A stretch of DNA of 32,951 bases, from contig CALAQQ010000275.1 in assembly GCA_937888485.1 (NCBI GenBank), forward strand, positions 1-32,951, read 5' to 3'. This document shows, in pieces, positions 1 through 5,689 of this stretch (position 1 is the stretch's first letter; every line of letters begins with the position of its first letter). This DNA comes from an uncultured Clostridia bacterium. GTDB taxonomy: Bacteria; Bacillota; Clostridia; Oscillospirales; Acutalibacteraceae. Both the position numbers and the translations under genes were made by a program. The notes beneath the pieces were generated by a model. The model did not search any database. It saw only the letters and a list, made by a program, of their open reading frames with translations, and had not been told where the DNA came from.

Positions 1-196
1 GTTCGTCCTCACGCTCAATACGGGACGATTCCTCCTCATCGAGGGAGGATTTCACGAAGCCGCTGTCGATGCCGTAGTTTTCAATAAGCTCCTTTATTTC
101 CTGAGGAGTGGGACTTATAACGGAAACCCAGCAGCCTTCGGTAAAATTATCGGTCAGAGCCATTCTGCCGTTTGTGTAAGTATAGAAATTGATCAT
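1..196 (-). CDS. corA: CorA-family divalent cation (Mg2+) transporter, N-terminal fragment
   Basis: The first 65 codons of a gene that runs off the left edge. The translation starts MINFYTYTNGRMALTDNF and continues with EGCWVSV and PTPQEIKELIENYGI, then a Glu-rich SSLDEEESSRIERED stretch. This is the N-terminal signature of the short clostridial CorA-type Mg2+/Co2+ channels, whose cytoplasmic domain senses Mg2+ and whose C-terminal membrane helices (not in the window) form the pore. The start at 194-196 is the only in-frame ATG after upstream non-start codons. It lacks a Shine-Dalgarno at the normal distance; the nearest good one (AAAGGAGG) lies about 30 nt upstream inside a stable hairpin, which suggests regulated translation. 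Family call from recalled sequence similarity; confident at family level, metal specificity not proven. Confidence 0.8.
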   Translation of the reverse strand, partial: MINFYTYTNGRMALTDNFTEGCWVSVISPTPQEIKELIENYGIDSGFVKSSLDEEESSRIEREDE

Positions 197-225
197 AGCA
201 AAGCATAGCCTGCGTATGCAGACAT

Positions 226-266
226 TCCTCCTTTCGCCTGTTACAGAGATATACAGGCAAGGAGAA
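226..266 (-). promoter_or_regulatory. Shine-Dalgarno-sequestering hairpin in the corA leader
   Basis: Read on the minus strand, TTCTCCTTGCCTGT (266 to 253) pairs with ACAGGC (241-236) and AAGGAGGA (233-226), giving 14 pairs (one G-T wobble) broken only by a 2-nt GA bulge. The 3' arm is the only strong ribosome-binding sequence ahead of corA, so the fold would block its translation. A further small hairpin (GCATA / TATGC) lies between this ribosome site and the corA ATG and would shorten the effective spacing. Structure seen directly; regulatory role inferred. Confidence 0.6.
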
Positions 267-272
267 TCAGCT

Positions 273-350
273 TTATTTGCAGATACAACGATGCGGTATA
301 TATCTCATAGACATATTATTCATACTATTCCCATAAGGGTCGGAACTCAT
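273..350 (-). CDS. Putative 25-aa leader peptide of corA
   Basis: A 25-codon ORF beginning MSSDPYGNSM and ending HRCICK, within the corA transcript leader. It has a good ribosome site, AAGGTGG, 7 nt before the ATG, better placed than that of corA itself. Its stop codon lies 7 nt before the strand that masks the corA ribosome site, so a ribosome terminating or stalled there would cover that strand and free corA. The Asp-Pro pair at residues 4-5 recalls enterobacterial Mg2+-responsive leader peptides such as MgtL, in which acidic/proline codons destabilise ribosomes at low Mg2+; that is an analogy, not homology. No coding evidence beyond the ribosome site and location. Confidence 0.45.
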   Translation of the reverse strand: MSSDPYGNSMNNMSMRYIPHRCICK

Positions 351-398
351 AACCGCACCACCTTTTCGTTTTATTTGCAGGGATAATTCCCCTTATAC

Positions 399-427
399 AT
401 TATATCACACAATTCGCATTTTTACAA
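399..427 (-). promoter_or_regulatory. SigA-type promoter of the corA leader
   Basis: On the minus strand TTGTAA (427-422), a 17-nt spacer, and a perfect TATAAT (404-399). Transcription would start near 392 and give an untranslated leader of roughly 195 nt, unusually long for this contig. Confidence 0.7.
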
Positions 428-471
428 GAGATTTTTTTAAAATTGTTCAGATAAAATTGATTGCAGCAAAA

Positions 472-493
472 AGGACACGTTTTGCGGTGTCCT
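472..493 (-). terminator. Second intrinsic terminator downstream of dpaB
   Basis: Perfect 7-bp stem AGGACAC / GTGTCCT with an 8-nt loop, followed on the minus strand by a T run (TTTTTGC). It backs up the stronger hairpin at 522-562. Confidence 0.55.
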
Positions 494-521
494 CAATCTG
501 TAGAAAAAGTTATAATAAATG

Positions 522-562
522 TTTTAAGGGGACGCTTTCTCTTGCAGAGCGTCCCCTTAAAA
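522..562 (-). terminator. Intrinsic terminator of the dpaAB operon
   Basis: Perfect 15-bp palindromic stem TTTTAAGGGGACGCT / AGCGTCCCCTTAAAA with an 11-nt loop, starting directly at the dpaB stop. The A/T flanks allow termination on either strand. Confidence 0.8.
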
Positions 563-1147
563 TTAGTTTATAATCGGTCTTAACTGAATTCCGTCGAATG
601 CTGCTGCTACCGCTTCGGGAATAAGCTCAAACTGTGCCACAAGTGATGCAGGCTTACGTAGAATATCATCCTGTAACATAGGCACAAAATAATAATTTTT
701 TCTGTTGAAAAGCTCTCCGATATTCTTCGCAGAACCCAACAGTGAATCATTTGAAGCTATGGCAAGCACTACAGGTTTTCCGCTTCTCAGATGTGATTTA
801 ACCGCCATTGTCACCGCTGTGTCAGTTATTCCGCAGGCAAGCTTCGCCGCCGTATTCGATGTACAGGGCGCTACAAGCATAATATCTGTCATGTTTTCAG
901 GGCCGATATGTTCAGCTTCTGCTATATCGGATATAACAGGTCTGCCGCATATATCCTCCAGCCGTTTCAGATTTTCCTCATTGCTTCCGAAACGTGTGGA
1001 CAGTTCTGCCACATTCTCCGACATTATGGGAATAAGCTCCGCACCCCTTTCACGGAGAATTTCCGCCTGTCTGAAACAGCGTTCAAAAGAACAGAAAGAA
1101 CCTGTCATCGCAAATCCGATACGTTTTCCCTTGAAATCATCACTCAC
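563..1147 (-). CDS. spoVFB: Dipicolinate synthase subunit B
   Basis: Flavoprotein-like subunit (Rossmann-type flavodoxin fold) that works with DpaA to make dipicolinic acid in the mother cell from a dihydrodipicolinate-pathway intermediate; the product loads the spore core with Ca2+. Seen in the sequence: FKGKRIGFAMTGSFCSF near the N-terminus, then the MLVAPCTSNTAAKLACGITD and VLAIASND segments typical of the family; about 195 aa, the normal length. I prefer the GTG at 1145-1147 because AAAGGGGA sits about 8 nt upstream and it overlaps the dpaA stop by 8 nt; an ATG at 1163-1165 is possible but has a poor ribosome site. Second gene of a two-gene operon driven from upstream of dpaA. Confidence 0.9.
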   Translation of the reverse strand: MSDDFKGKRIGFAMTGSFCSFERCFRQAEILRERGAELIPIMSENVAELSTRFGSNEENLKRLEDICGRPVISDIAEAEHIGPENMTDIMLVAPCTSNTAAKLACGITDTAVTMAVKSHLRSGKPVVLAIASNDSLLGSAKNIGELFNRKNYYFVPMLQDDILRKPASLVAQFELIPEAVAAAFDGIQLRPIIN

Positions 1148-1991
1148 AAATATTTCCCCTTTCATTAATCATTCCGATAACAGTTTCCGCTTCGGCATAT
1201 CCTGCGCTGACAGGAGCGTTTTTCCCAGGCAGTCCCAGAGCGTGAATATATCTTATTCCAAGTTTGTCAGCCGCCTTGAAATCCATACCGCCGGGTTTTG
1301 AAGCAAGGTCAATAAACAGCGTATCTTTCGGGAATTTCTCCAGCATATACCCCGAAAGAACGAGTCGGGGAACTGTGTTGAATACAAGGCAGTAATCGCC
1401 GTTTATATCCTCTGTGCTGATACTTTCAATACCCATAGCGGCTGCTTTTGCTGCCCCTTTTTCATTGCGTACAGCTGCGGTAACTCTGCTTCCGAAGCCC
1501 TTTAAAATCTGAGCAAGCGCCATACCGATTCTGCCCAGTCCCACTATGAGAACAGGTAAGCCGTTAAGTGTAACAGACAGACGTTCAAGTGCAAGCATAA
1601 CTGCCGCTTCCGCTGTGGGAACGGCATTTTTTATTGCCAGTTCCTCTCTGTCCATGTAGGCGGATATTTCGTGGGACGGAAAAAATGCTGCTGTTTTTTT
1701 CTCAGCTGTTCCCGTAAATATTACGGCGTCCTCTGTCAGCAGGTTTTCCACTGCTGAAACTGTTAATTCTCCCGAATACAAAGGCGAAAACAGCTTTCCC
1801 GCTTCATCGGGGGGAGGTACGGGAAGCACTGCAAATCTGCATTTTTCCGATGCAGGCTGTACACCTGAAATTTCCTTGAAGGCTGTGTCATCAAAGCCTG
1901 TGTAACAGACCTCAAAATCTCTGCTGAGCCGCTGCGCACAGTAAATCTGCCGCAAGTCGCCTCCTGCAATAAGTATTTTTTCTTTTTTCAT
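1140..1991 (-). CDS. spoVFA: Dipicolinate synthase subunit A
   Basis: NAD(P)-binding subunit of dipicolinate synthase, 283 aa (family about 290-300). The N-terminal part (KILIAGGDLRQIYCAQRL) is the family's diagnostic opening; the second Rossmann domain carries GLGRIG at residues 151-156 in LPVLIVGLGRIGMALAQIL; the C-terminus ends in the conserved HALGLPGKNAPVSAGYAE. It overlaps dpaB and the pair is preceded by a sigma-K-like promoter, which agrees with late mother-cell expression known for spoVF in Bacillus. AGGAGC lies ahead of the ATG. Presence of this pair is the best evidence that the host sporulates. No defects seen. Confidence 0.93.
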   Translation of the reverse strand: MKKEKILIAGGDLRQIYCAQRLSRDFEVCYTGFDDTAFKEISGVQPASEKCRFAVLPVPPPDEAGKLFSPLYSGELTVSAVENLLTEDAVIFTGTAEKKTAAFFPSHEISAYMDREELAIKNAVPTAEAAVMLALERLSVTLNGLPVLIVGLGRIGMALAQILKGFGSRVTAAVRNEKGAAKAAAMGIESISTEDINGDYCLVFNTVPRLVLSGYMLEKFPKDTLFIDLASKPGGMDFKAADKLGIRYIHALGLPGKNAPVSAGYAEAETVIGMINERGNICE

Positions 1992-2025
1992 TGGCTGCTC
2001 CTTTTTGAATCTTTTTTCTACTTCG

Positions 2026-2054
2026 TATTATATGGCTGTTTTGAAAAAAAGGTT
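2026..2054 (-). promoter_or_regulatory. Sigma-K-type promoter of dpaAB
   Basis: On the minus strand AACC (2054-2051), exactly 16 nt, then CATATAATA (2034-2026). This fits the published sigma-K pattern mACm-N16-CATAnnnTA at every defined position, 35 nt upstream of the dpaA ATG. The -10 also contains TATAAT, so a vegetative reading cannot be excluded, but no SigA -35 sits at the right distance. Confidence 0.65.
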
Positions 2055-2125
2055 ACAGTAAGAGTGTGCTAACAATTTTTTCGTTTCCGCAAGTAAACAA
2101 TCCAGCTTTTTTCATTTTTTTCTGA

Positions 2126-2131
2126 TATAAT
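2126..2131 (+). promoter_or_regulatory. Candidate -10 box for rnhA
   Basis: A perfect TATAAT follows a T-rich tract but no convincing -35 is visible 17 nt upstream. If used, transcription starts at the left edge of the inverted-repeat element at 2136-2263, which would then form the rnhA leader. Confidence 0.35.
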
Positions 2132-2135
2132 ATAA

Positions 2136-2263
2136 AGGAACCTCTAAAAACCTTACTCACAGCTGAATTTTTATGACAAAATCCTTTACTGCACTGTCAT
2201 GCCTTGTAAATGATATTCGTCATGTACGAAATTCCGCACGTGTTCCGGTTTTTAGAGAACCCC
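2136..2263. repeat. Candidate MITE (128 bp) in the rnhA leader
   Basis: Ends are imperfect inverted repeats: AGGAACCTCTAAAAACC on the left and GGTTTTTAGAGAACCCC on the right (13 of 17 positions match; the inner 11 bp are perfect). Both ends are bordered by ATAA (2132-2135 and 2264-2267), a possible 4-bp target duplication. The interior has no convincing gene; an ATG at 2173 opens a frame that runs into rnhA by chance. Could instead be a cis-acting hairpin with a 94-nt loop. Confidence 0.45.
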
Positions 2264-2298
2264 ATAATTGTGATAAAAATAACAAAAGGAGGTTCTGT

Positions 2299-2736
2299 GT
2301 GAAAACCGTTGAAATATTCTCAGACGGTGCTTGCAGCGGTAATCCCGGACCCGGCGGCTATGGTACAATTCTCCGCTTTGGAACAATTGAAAAAGAACTT
2401 TCCGGCGGCGATGCACATACAACAAATAACCGTATGGAGCTTATGGGAGTTATCGCAGGACTTTCCGCACTGAAAGAGCCTTGCAAAGTAATACTCACCA
2501 CCGACAGCAAATATGTGGTTGACAGTATAACTAAAGGCTGGGTTTACAGCTGGCAGAAAAAAGGCTGGAAAAAAGCTGACGGAAAACCTGCTCTCAATGT
2601 TGACCTGTGGGAAAAACTTCTACCCTTGCTGGAACGCCACGACGTCACCTTCAACTGGGTCAAAGGTCATGCAGGTCATCCCGAAAACGAAAGATGCGAC
2701 CGCCTTGCCGTCGCTCAGAGAGATATACATTCCTGA
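2299..2736 (+). CDS. rnhA: Ribonuclease HI
   Basis: Degrades the RNA strand of RNA-DNA hybrids (R-loops, primers) in the cytoplasm using two divalent ions. 145 aa, close to the E. coli enzyme. The four carboxylates are visible: D9 in FSDGACSGNPGPGG, E47 in NNRMELMG, D69 in TTDSKYVVDS and D134 in ERCDRLA; the basic handle segment WVYSWQKKGWKKADGKP is present. Start chosen at GTG 2299 because AAAGGAGG lies 7 nt upstream and family members start here; the frame stays open upstream to an ATG at 2173 inside the inverted-repeat element, which is not expected to be used. The cysteine desulfurase gene follows 12 bp downstream. Confidence 0.93.
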   Translation: MKTVEIFSDGACSGNPGPGGYGTILRFGTIEKELSGGDAHTTNNRMELMGVIAGLSALKEPCKVILTTDSKYVVDSITKGWVYSWQKKGWKKADGKPALNVDLWEKLLPLLERHDVTFNWVKGHAGHPENERCDRLAVAQRDIHS

Positions 2737-2748
2737 AAGAGGTTTAAT

Positions 2749-3675
2749 ATGGAAAGAAAAAGATTTATTTATGCCGACAATGCGGCAACTACAGCTGTTT
2801 CAGATGAAGTTCTCAGCGCTATGATGCCGCACTTCCAGACGGCTTACGGCAACGCTTCAAGCATTTACGAATTGGGACGAAGTGCTCAGCGTGATATTGA
2901 AATTGCCCGTGAAAAAGTTGCAAAGGCTATCGGTGCTGATCCCATTGAAATTATCTTTACCAGCTGCGGCTCAGAGTCCGACAACTGGGCTATCAAGGGC
3001 ACAGCTGAGCAGATGGCTAAAAAAGGAAAGAAACATATCATCACTTCTGTAATTGAACATCATGCTGTACTCCATACTACGGAATATCTTGAAAAACAGG
3101 GCTTTGAGGTAACATATATCCCCGTTGACGATAAGGGACTTATCAATGCCGAAGATGTCCGCAATGCTATCCGTGAGGATACAGCACTTGTAACAATTAT
3201 GTATGCCAACAACGAAATCGGCACAATTCAGCCTATTGCCGAAATCGGCAAAATCTGCCGCGAGGCAGGGGCGGTTTTTCACACCGATGCCGTACAGGCC
3301 GCGGGTAAGACGGAGATCGACGTCAGGAAAACGCCGGTCGACATGCTCTCGCTGAGCGGACACAAGTTTCACGCGCCGAAAGGAATCGGCATTCTGTACG
3401 TTCGCCGCGGAGTGAAATTGAAGCAGTTCATGCTCGGCGGACACCAGGAAGGCCGCCGCCGCAAAGCGGAGCTCCTTGACGCGCGAAAGGGCGAGAGAGT
3501 GGGAGGATACTTCCATCACAACGTATTGACAACCTTTTTTCTTCATAAGTGCAAACAAGCAAAAAATCCATATTTGCGGCAATGCCGAAACAACGGTCGC
3601 CGCCAAACTCACATTCTAATTGATTTCCGAGATATGTTGCATTGTCATCAAGGAATTTTACGGTCTTTCCGTTAG
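2749..3675 (+). CDS. Cysteine desulfurase (NifS/IscS family), 3' part lost and replaced
   Basis: PLP enzyme that mobilises sulfur from cysteine for Fe-S clusters or tRNA thiolation. Residues 1 to about 234 are clear family sequence: YADNAATT at 8-15, EHHAV with the PLP-stacking His at 104, NNEIGTIQP, HTDAVQAAGK, and the Schiff-base Lys206 in SLSGHKFHAPKGIG. After GGHQE (about 3450) family similarity ends; the rest is antisense murE and then antisense XRE gene, so the C-terminal domain with the active-site Cys loop is missing and the usual length of about 380-400 aa is not reached by real sequence. Base and codon use change sharply near 3259 (GC-rich third positions) without breaking the protein, so even the 5' part may join two homologues. 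Non-functional as it stands. Confidence 0.85.
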   Translation: MERKRFIYADNAATTAVSDEVLSAMMPHFQTAYGNASSIYELGRSAQRDIEIAREKVAKAIGADPIEIIFTSCGSESDNWAIKGTAEQMAKKGKKHIITSVIEHHAVLHTTEYLEKQGFEVTYIPVDDKGLINAEDVRNAIREDTALVTIMYANNEIGTIQPIAEIGKICREAGAVFHTDAVQAAGKTEIDVRKTPVDMLSLSGHKFHAPKGIGILYVRRGVKLKQFMLGGHQEGRRRKAELLDARKGERVGGYFHHNVLTTFFLHKCKQAKNPYLRQCRNNGRRQTHILIDFRDMLHCHQGILRSFR

Positions 3676-4261
3676 GAAGACGGTATTCGAGGTTGATATA
3701 ACCGCCCACGAGAGCATTAAGCTTTTCAACCTTCGGCATTCCTTCGATATGTAAATCATTGAATTCGCTGATGAGCTGTTGCTTGAATTCCTCAAACTTT
3801 TCTGCACCGTCAAGATTTTTATATTGCTTCCAGTAATTCAGCTTCGGCAGCATATCTTTCATATAAGCACGAGCCTGTTCCGAAGAAAACTCTTCGTTTG
3901 CCATATTCTGCACGCAGACCTCAATTAAATCATCCATATTATGATACATATATTCGCCGTCAGCATAGCACCATTTACAGTATTCTTCGTTAAAAAAGCC
4001 GTCTGTTTCCTTGCTGATATTACAGTCTTCAAGCGGCATACCGCAGCATTGGCAAACGAGTTTTTGCGGAGAGCCTAAAAGAGTATTGATTGAAACATCA
4101 AACAGCTTTGATAAAAGCTTCAGAGTTTCCGTGTTAGGGGTTGTTTCACCGTTCTCCCATCGGCTGACCGCCTGGCGGGTAACAAAAACCTTTTCGGCAA
4201 GTTCATCCTGTGATAAACCTTTTTTCGTTCTGAGTTCAAGAATAATATCTTTTGTTTCCAT
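3428..4261 (-). CDS. XRE-family regulator with zinc-ribbon domain, C-terminus broken
   Basis: Residues 1-62 form a helix-turn-helix of the Cro/C1 type (KKGLSQDELAEKVFVTRQAVS, then RWENGETTPN). Residues 70-100 form a putative zinc ribbon with CQCC and YCKWC pairs, followed by a conserved tail (KVEKLNALVGGYINLEYRLP, then DRCFGIAANMDFLLVCTYEE). Relatives end soon after this point; here codon 241 (about 3539) runs into foreign DNA, and the last 36 residues are murE/cysteine-desulfurase antisense. GAGGTGAT precedes the ATG. Probably a transcription regulator of neighbouring cargo genes; activity of the truncated form is uncertain but only a few terminal residues may be lost. Confidence 0.75.
   Translation of the reverse strand: METKDIILELRTKKGLSQDELAEKVFVTRQAVSRWENGETTPNTETLKLLSKLFDVSINTLLGSPQKLVCQCCGMPLEDCNISKETDGFFNEEYCKWCYADGEYMYHNMDDLIEVCVQNMANEEFSSEQARAYMKDMLPKLNYWKQYKNLDGAEKFEEFKQQLISEFNDLHIEGMPKVEKLNALVGGYINLEYRLPNGKTVKFLDDNATYLGNQLECEFGGDRCFGIAANMDFLLVCTYEEKRLSIRCDGSILPLSRPFARQGAPLCGGGLPGVRRA
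3451..3540 (-). pseudogene. murE: murE fragment (UDP-MurNAc-tripeptide synthetase motif)
   Basis: On the minus strand one frame reads KKGCQYVVMEVSSHSLALS then RVKELRFAAAAF, the highly conserved MurE segment around VVMEVSSHALAL. Only about 30 codons are present. It begins where the XRE gene stops matching its family and ends where the cysteine desulfurase stops matching, with short shared sequences (AAGAAAA-like and GGCCGCCG-like) at the joins. Its base composition matches the GC-rich stretch 3259-3450 rather than the rest of the window. A gene scrap, not functional. Confidence 0.7.
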
Positions 4262-4346
4262 AAATTTATCACCTCAGTATTATTCTAACACCGAATGTTT
4301 TAATGAACAAGCAACTCGCTGTTGCTTTTGCTTGATTAACATGAAT

Positions 4347-5063
4347 TTATCTGTGAGCCTTGAAATCTATTCCTGCTTTTCTTGCTTGACTGCACAGGTC
4401 TTTTGTCTGCAATTTGTATTCCTTACCGTCTTTGATGAAATGAGTTCCGCATTGTCTGAATTCAAAGGATACGTTTTTACGAACACACTGTTCTCTGATA
4501 TCAAGTGCCCAATCATAATCAAACGCCCGTGCACAATAATCCGACTCTCCGCCGACAACTACAAGTTCAATATTATCAAGATACGGTTCGATATGTATTT
4601 TTTCAAGCAACGGTTGTGCAGTAATACATTTGTGCTTTATCGGAAGTGATTTGAATAATGACAGTCTTTTATCCGCATTTTTTTGATTTTCAACAGTACA
4701 GCACACAACAACATTCTCATATCCATCGCCCCAATCGTCAGGGACACAATCTGCAAACCTTTCTATTCGTTTAGTGAGAAAAAGAAAAGTACAGTCTTGT
4801 CGTTGTTTTATCATATCCCAGCACTCTTTGCGCCACTCGTCCGCTTCTTCTATCAGAAAATCCGTTGAAAAGCAAAGGTAAACCATTCCTGCTTTCATTT
4901 TGTAGTTTCCGTTTTTTAACCGCTCAACAGGTTTGTAAAAATCTTTTGTTTTTATAATATCGTTTGTATTAACACCACGTTTTGCATCGCCTTTGTGTAT
5001 ATAGCAATGCAGACATCCTTCACTGCATTTTTTACAACCTCGCCACGGATTCCACATAGCCAT
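4347..5063 (-). CDS. DUF5131 (phage Gp37/Gp68) radical-SAM-like protein
   Basis: About 238 aa. Opens with MWNPWRGCKKCSEGCLHCYI, the Cys-rich signature of the Gp37/Gp68-like DUF5131 family, related in arrangement to radical-SAM CxxxCxxC clusters; later segments LFLTKRI, VVVGGESD and FEFRQCGTH are also typical. Biochemical role is not established for the family, which is common on phages and mobile elements. I chose the ATG at 5061-5063 (GGAGAAG 8 nt upstream); a GTG at 5072 is possible. Lies between the XRE regulator and the TfoX-like gene, all on the minus strand and divergent from the mobilization genes, so it is read as cargo. Confidence 0.75.
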   Translation of the reverse strand: MAMWNPWRGCKKCSEGCLHCYIHKGDAKRGVNTNDIIKTKDFYKPVERLKNGNYKMKAGMVYLCFSTDFLIEEADEWRKECWDMIKQRQDCTFLFLTKRIERFADCVPDDWGDGYENVVVCCTVENQKNADKRLSLFKSLPIKHKCITAQPLLEKIHIEPYLDNIELVVVGGESDYCARAFDYDWALDIREQCVRKNVSFEFRQCGTHFIKDGKEYKLQTKDLCSQARKAGIDFKAHR

Positions 5064-5092
5064 AATAAACACTTCTCCAACTTCTTATTTAT

Positions 5093-5407
5093 CTATCTCT
5101 TTTTCTTCGGTAACGGGAGTTCATCATACATAGCGTTGAAAAGCTCTGCAAGAAAATCTCTGTTGTCAACATCATCGACGAGCAGCATTTCTTTTGCTCC
5201 CTCATAAGGCAATTCAAAAGTTGCATCGGGCATAAGAGCAACAGCCGATTTGACGGGCTTCACAAGCAGTCTATCATCATAAATTCCGCCGATGATTTTG
5301 CCTCTATAGTAGAGGATATATTCTCCCATCATCGCTCTGTATGTTACATCATCCAGTTCGGATAACTGTTCTAAAATGAATTCCAAATATTCCTTACTTG
5401 AAGCCAT
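5093..5407 (-). CDS. TfoX N-terminal domain protein
   Basis: 104 aa, matching only the N-terminal domain of TfoX/Sxy: EQLSELDDVTYRAMMGEYIL, YYRGKIIGGIYDDRLLVKP, a YEGAKEML segment and a basic KKKR tail. Stand-alone TfoX-N proteins are common in Firmicutes; their function is not firmly known and competence control should not be assumed. Start at 5407 chosen because the family begins MASSKEYL and GAGGT lies 6 nt upstream; the frame is open 12 codons further. Located 29 bp upstream of the DUF5131 gene on the same strand, likely cotranscribed. Confidence 0.75.
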   Translation of the reverse strand: MASSKEYLEFILEQLSELDDVTYRAMMGEYILYYRGKIIGGIYDDRLLVKPVKSAVALMPDATFELPYEGAKEMLLVDDVDNRDFLAELFNAMYDELPLPKKKR

Positions 5408-5466
5408 AATGTACCTCGTAAAAATTTTTATCATCTTAATCATATCACATAAAGCCTGAAAATTCC

Positions 5467-5544
5467 ACCGTGTTTTTTGTGCCGTTCATATACAAAGGTA
5501 CTGATTACTCTGCACATATGGAAATGATCAGACCGTGTTTTTTG
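5467..5544. repeat. Pair of 13-bp direct repeats
   Basis: ACCGTGTTTTTTG occurs at 5467-5479 and again at 5532-5544 in the non-coding gap between the divergent cargo and mobilization genes. The second copy runs into the terminator hairpin. Meaning unknown; it may be a remnant of duplication. Confidence 0.4.
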
Positions 5545-5567
5545 CCCCGCTTCGTGCGGGGCTTTTT
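5544..5567 (+). terminator. Plus-strand intrinsic terminator upstream of parM
   Basis: GCCCCGC / GCGGGGC stem with a 5-nt loop followed by TTTTTC. No plus-strand gene ends just before it, so it either insulates the mobilization operon from read-through or acts as an attenuator in the parM leader. A second inverted repeat, CTCCAACC (5607-5614) / GGTTGGAG (5648-5655), lies between it and parM. Confidence 0.65.
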
Positions 5568-5689
5568 CTTTTTGTTCCGCTTACTTGGATTTGTTATAAA
5601 ATTTTTCTCCAACCTTTGGAACATTTTGGCTTTCTTGTGTCGTATATGGTTGGAGGGCAAAATCATTATCACAAAAGAAAGGAGAATTT

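Noticed and set aside
193..225. 10-codon ORF (MSAYAGYALL) whose stop overlaps the corA ATG
   Set aside because: It would couple nicely to corA, but its ATG begins one base after GGAGG, too close for initiation. Kept only as a note to the leader finding.
189..386. 65-aa plus-strand ORF over the corA leader
   Set aside because: Antisense to the corA promoter, leader ORF and hairpin; no ribosome site and no family resemblance.
197..392. M-box (ykoK) Mg2+ riboswitch ahead of corA
   Set aside because: The conserved M-box core segments are not found; only a leader ORF and anti-ribosome-site hairpin are visible.
705..1301. 198-aa plus-strand ORF opposite dpaA/dpaB
   Set aside because: Shadow of well-supported genes; no ribosome site or domain.
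2136..2263. Known riboswitch upstream of rnhA
   Set aside because: No recognisable aptamer core; terminal repeats and flanking ATAA fit an inserted element better.
2173..2298. N-terminal extension of RNase HI
   Set aside because: Encoded by the inverted-repeat element; RNase HI homologues begin at the GTG at 2299, which has AAAGGAGG.
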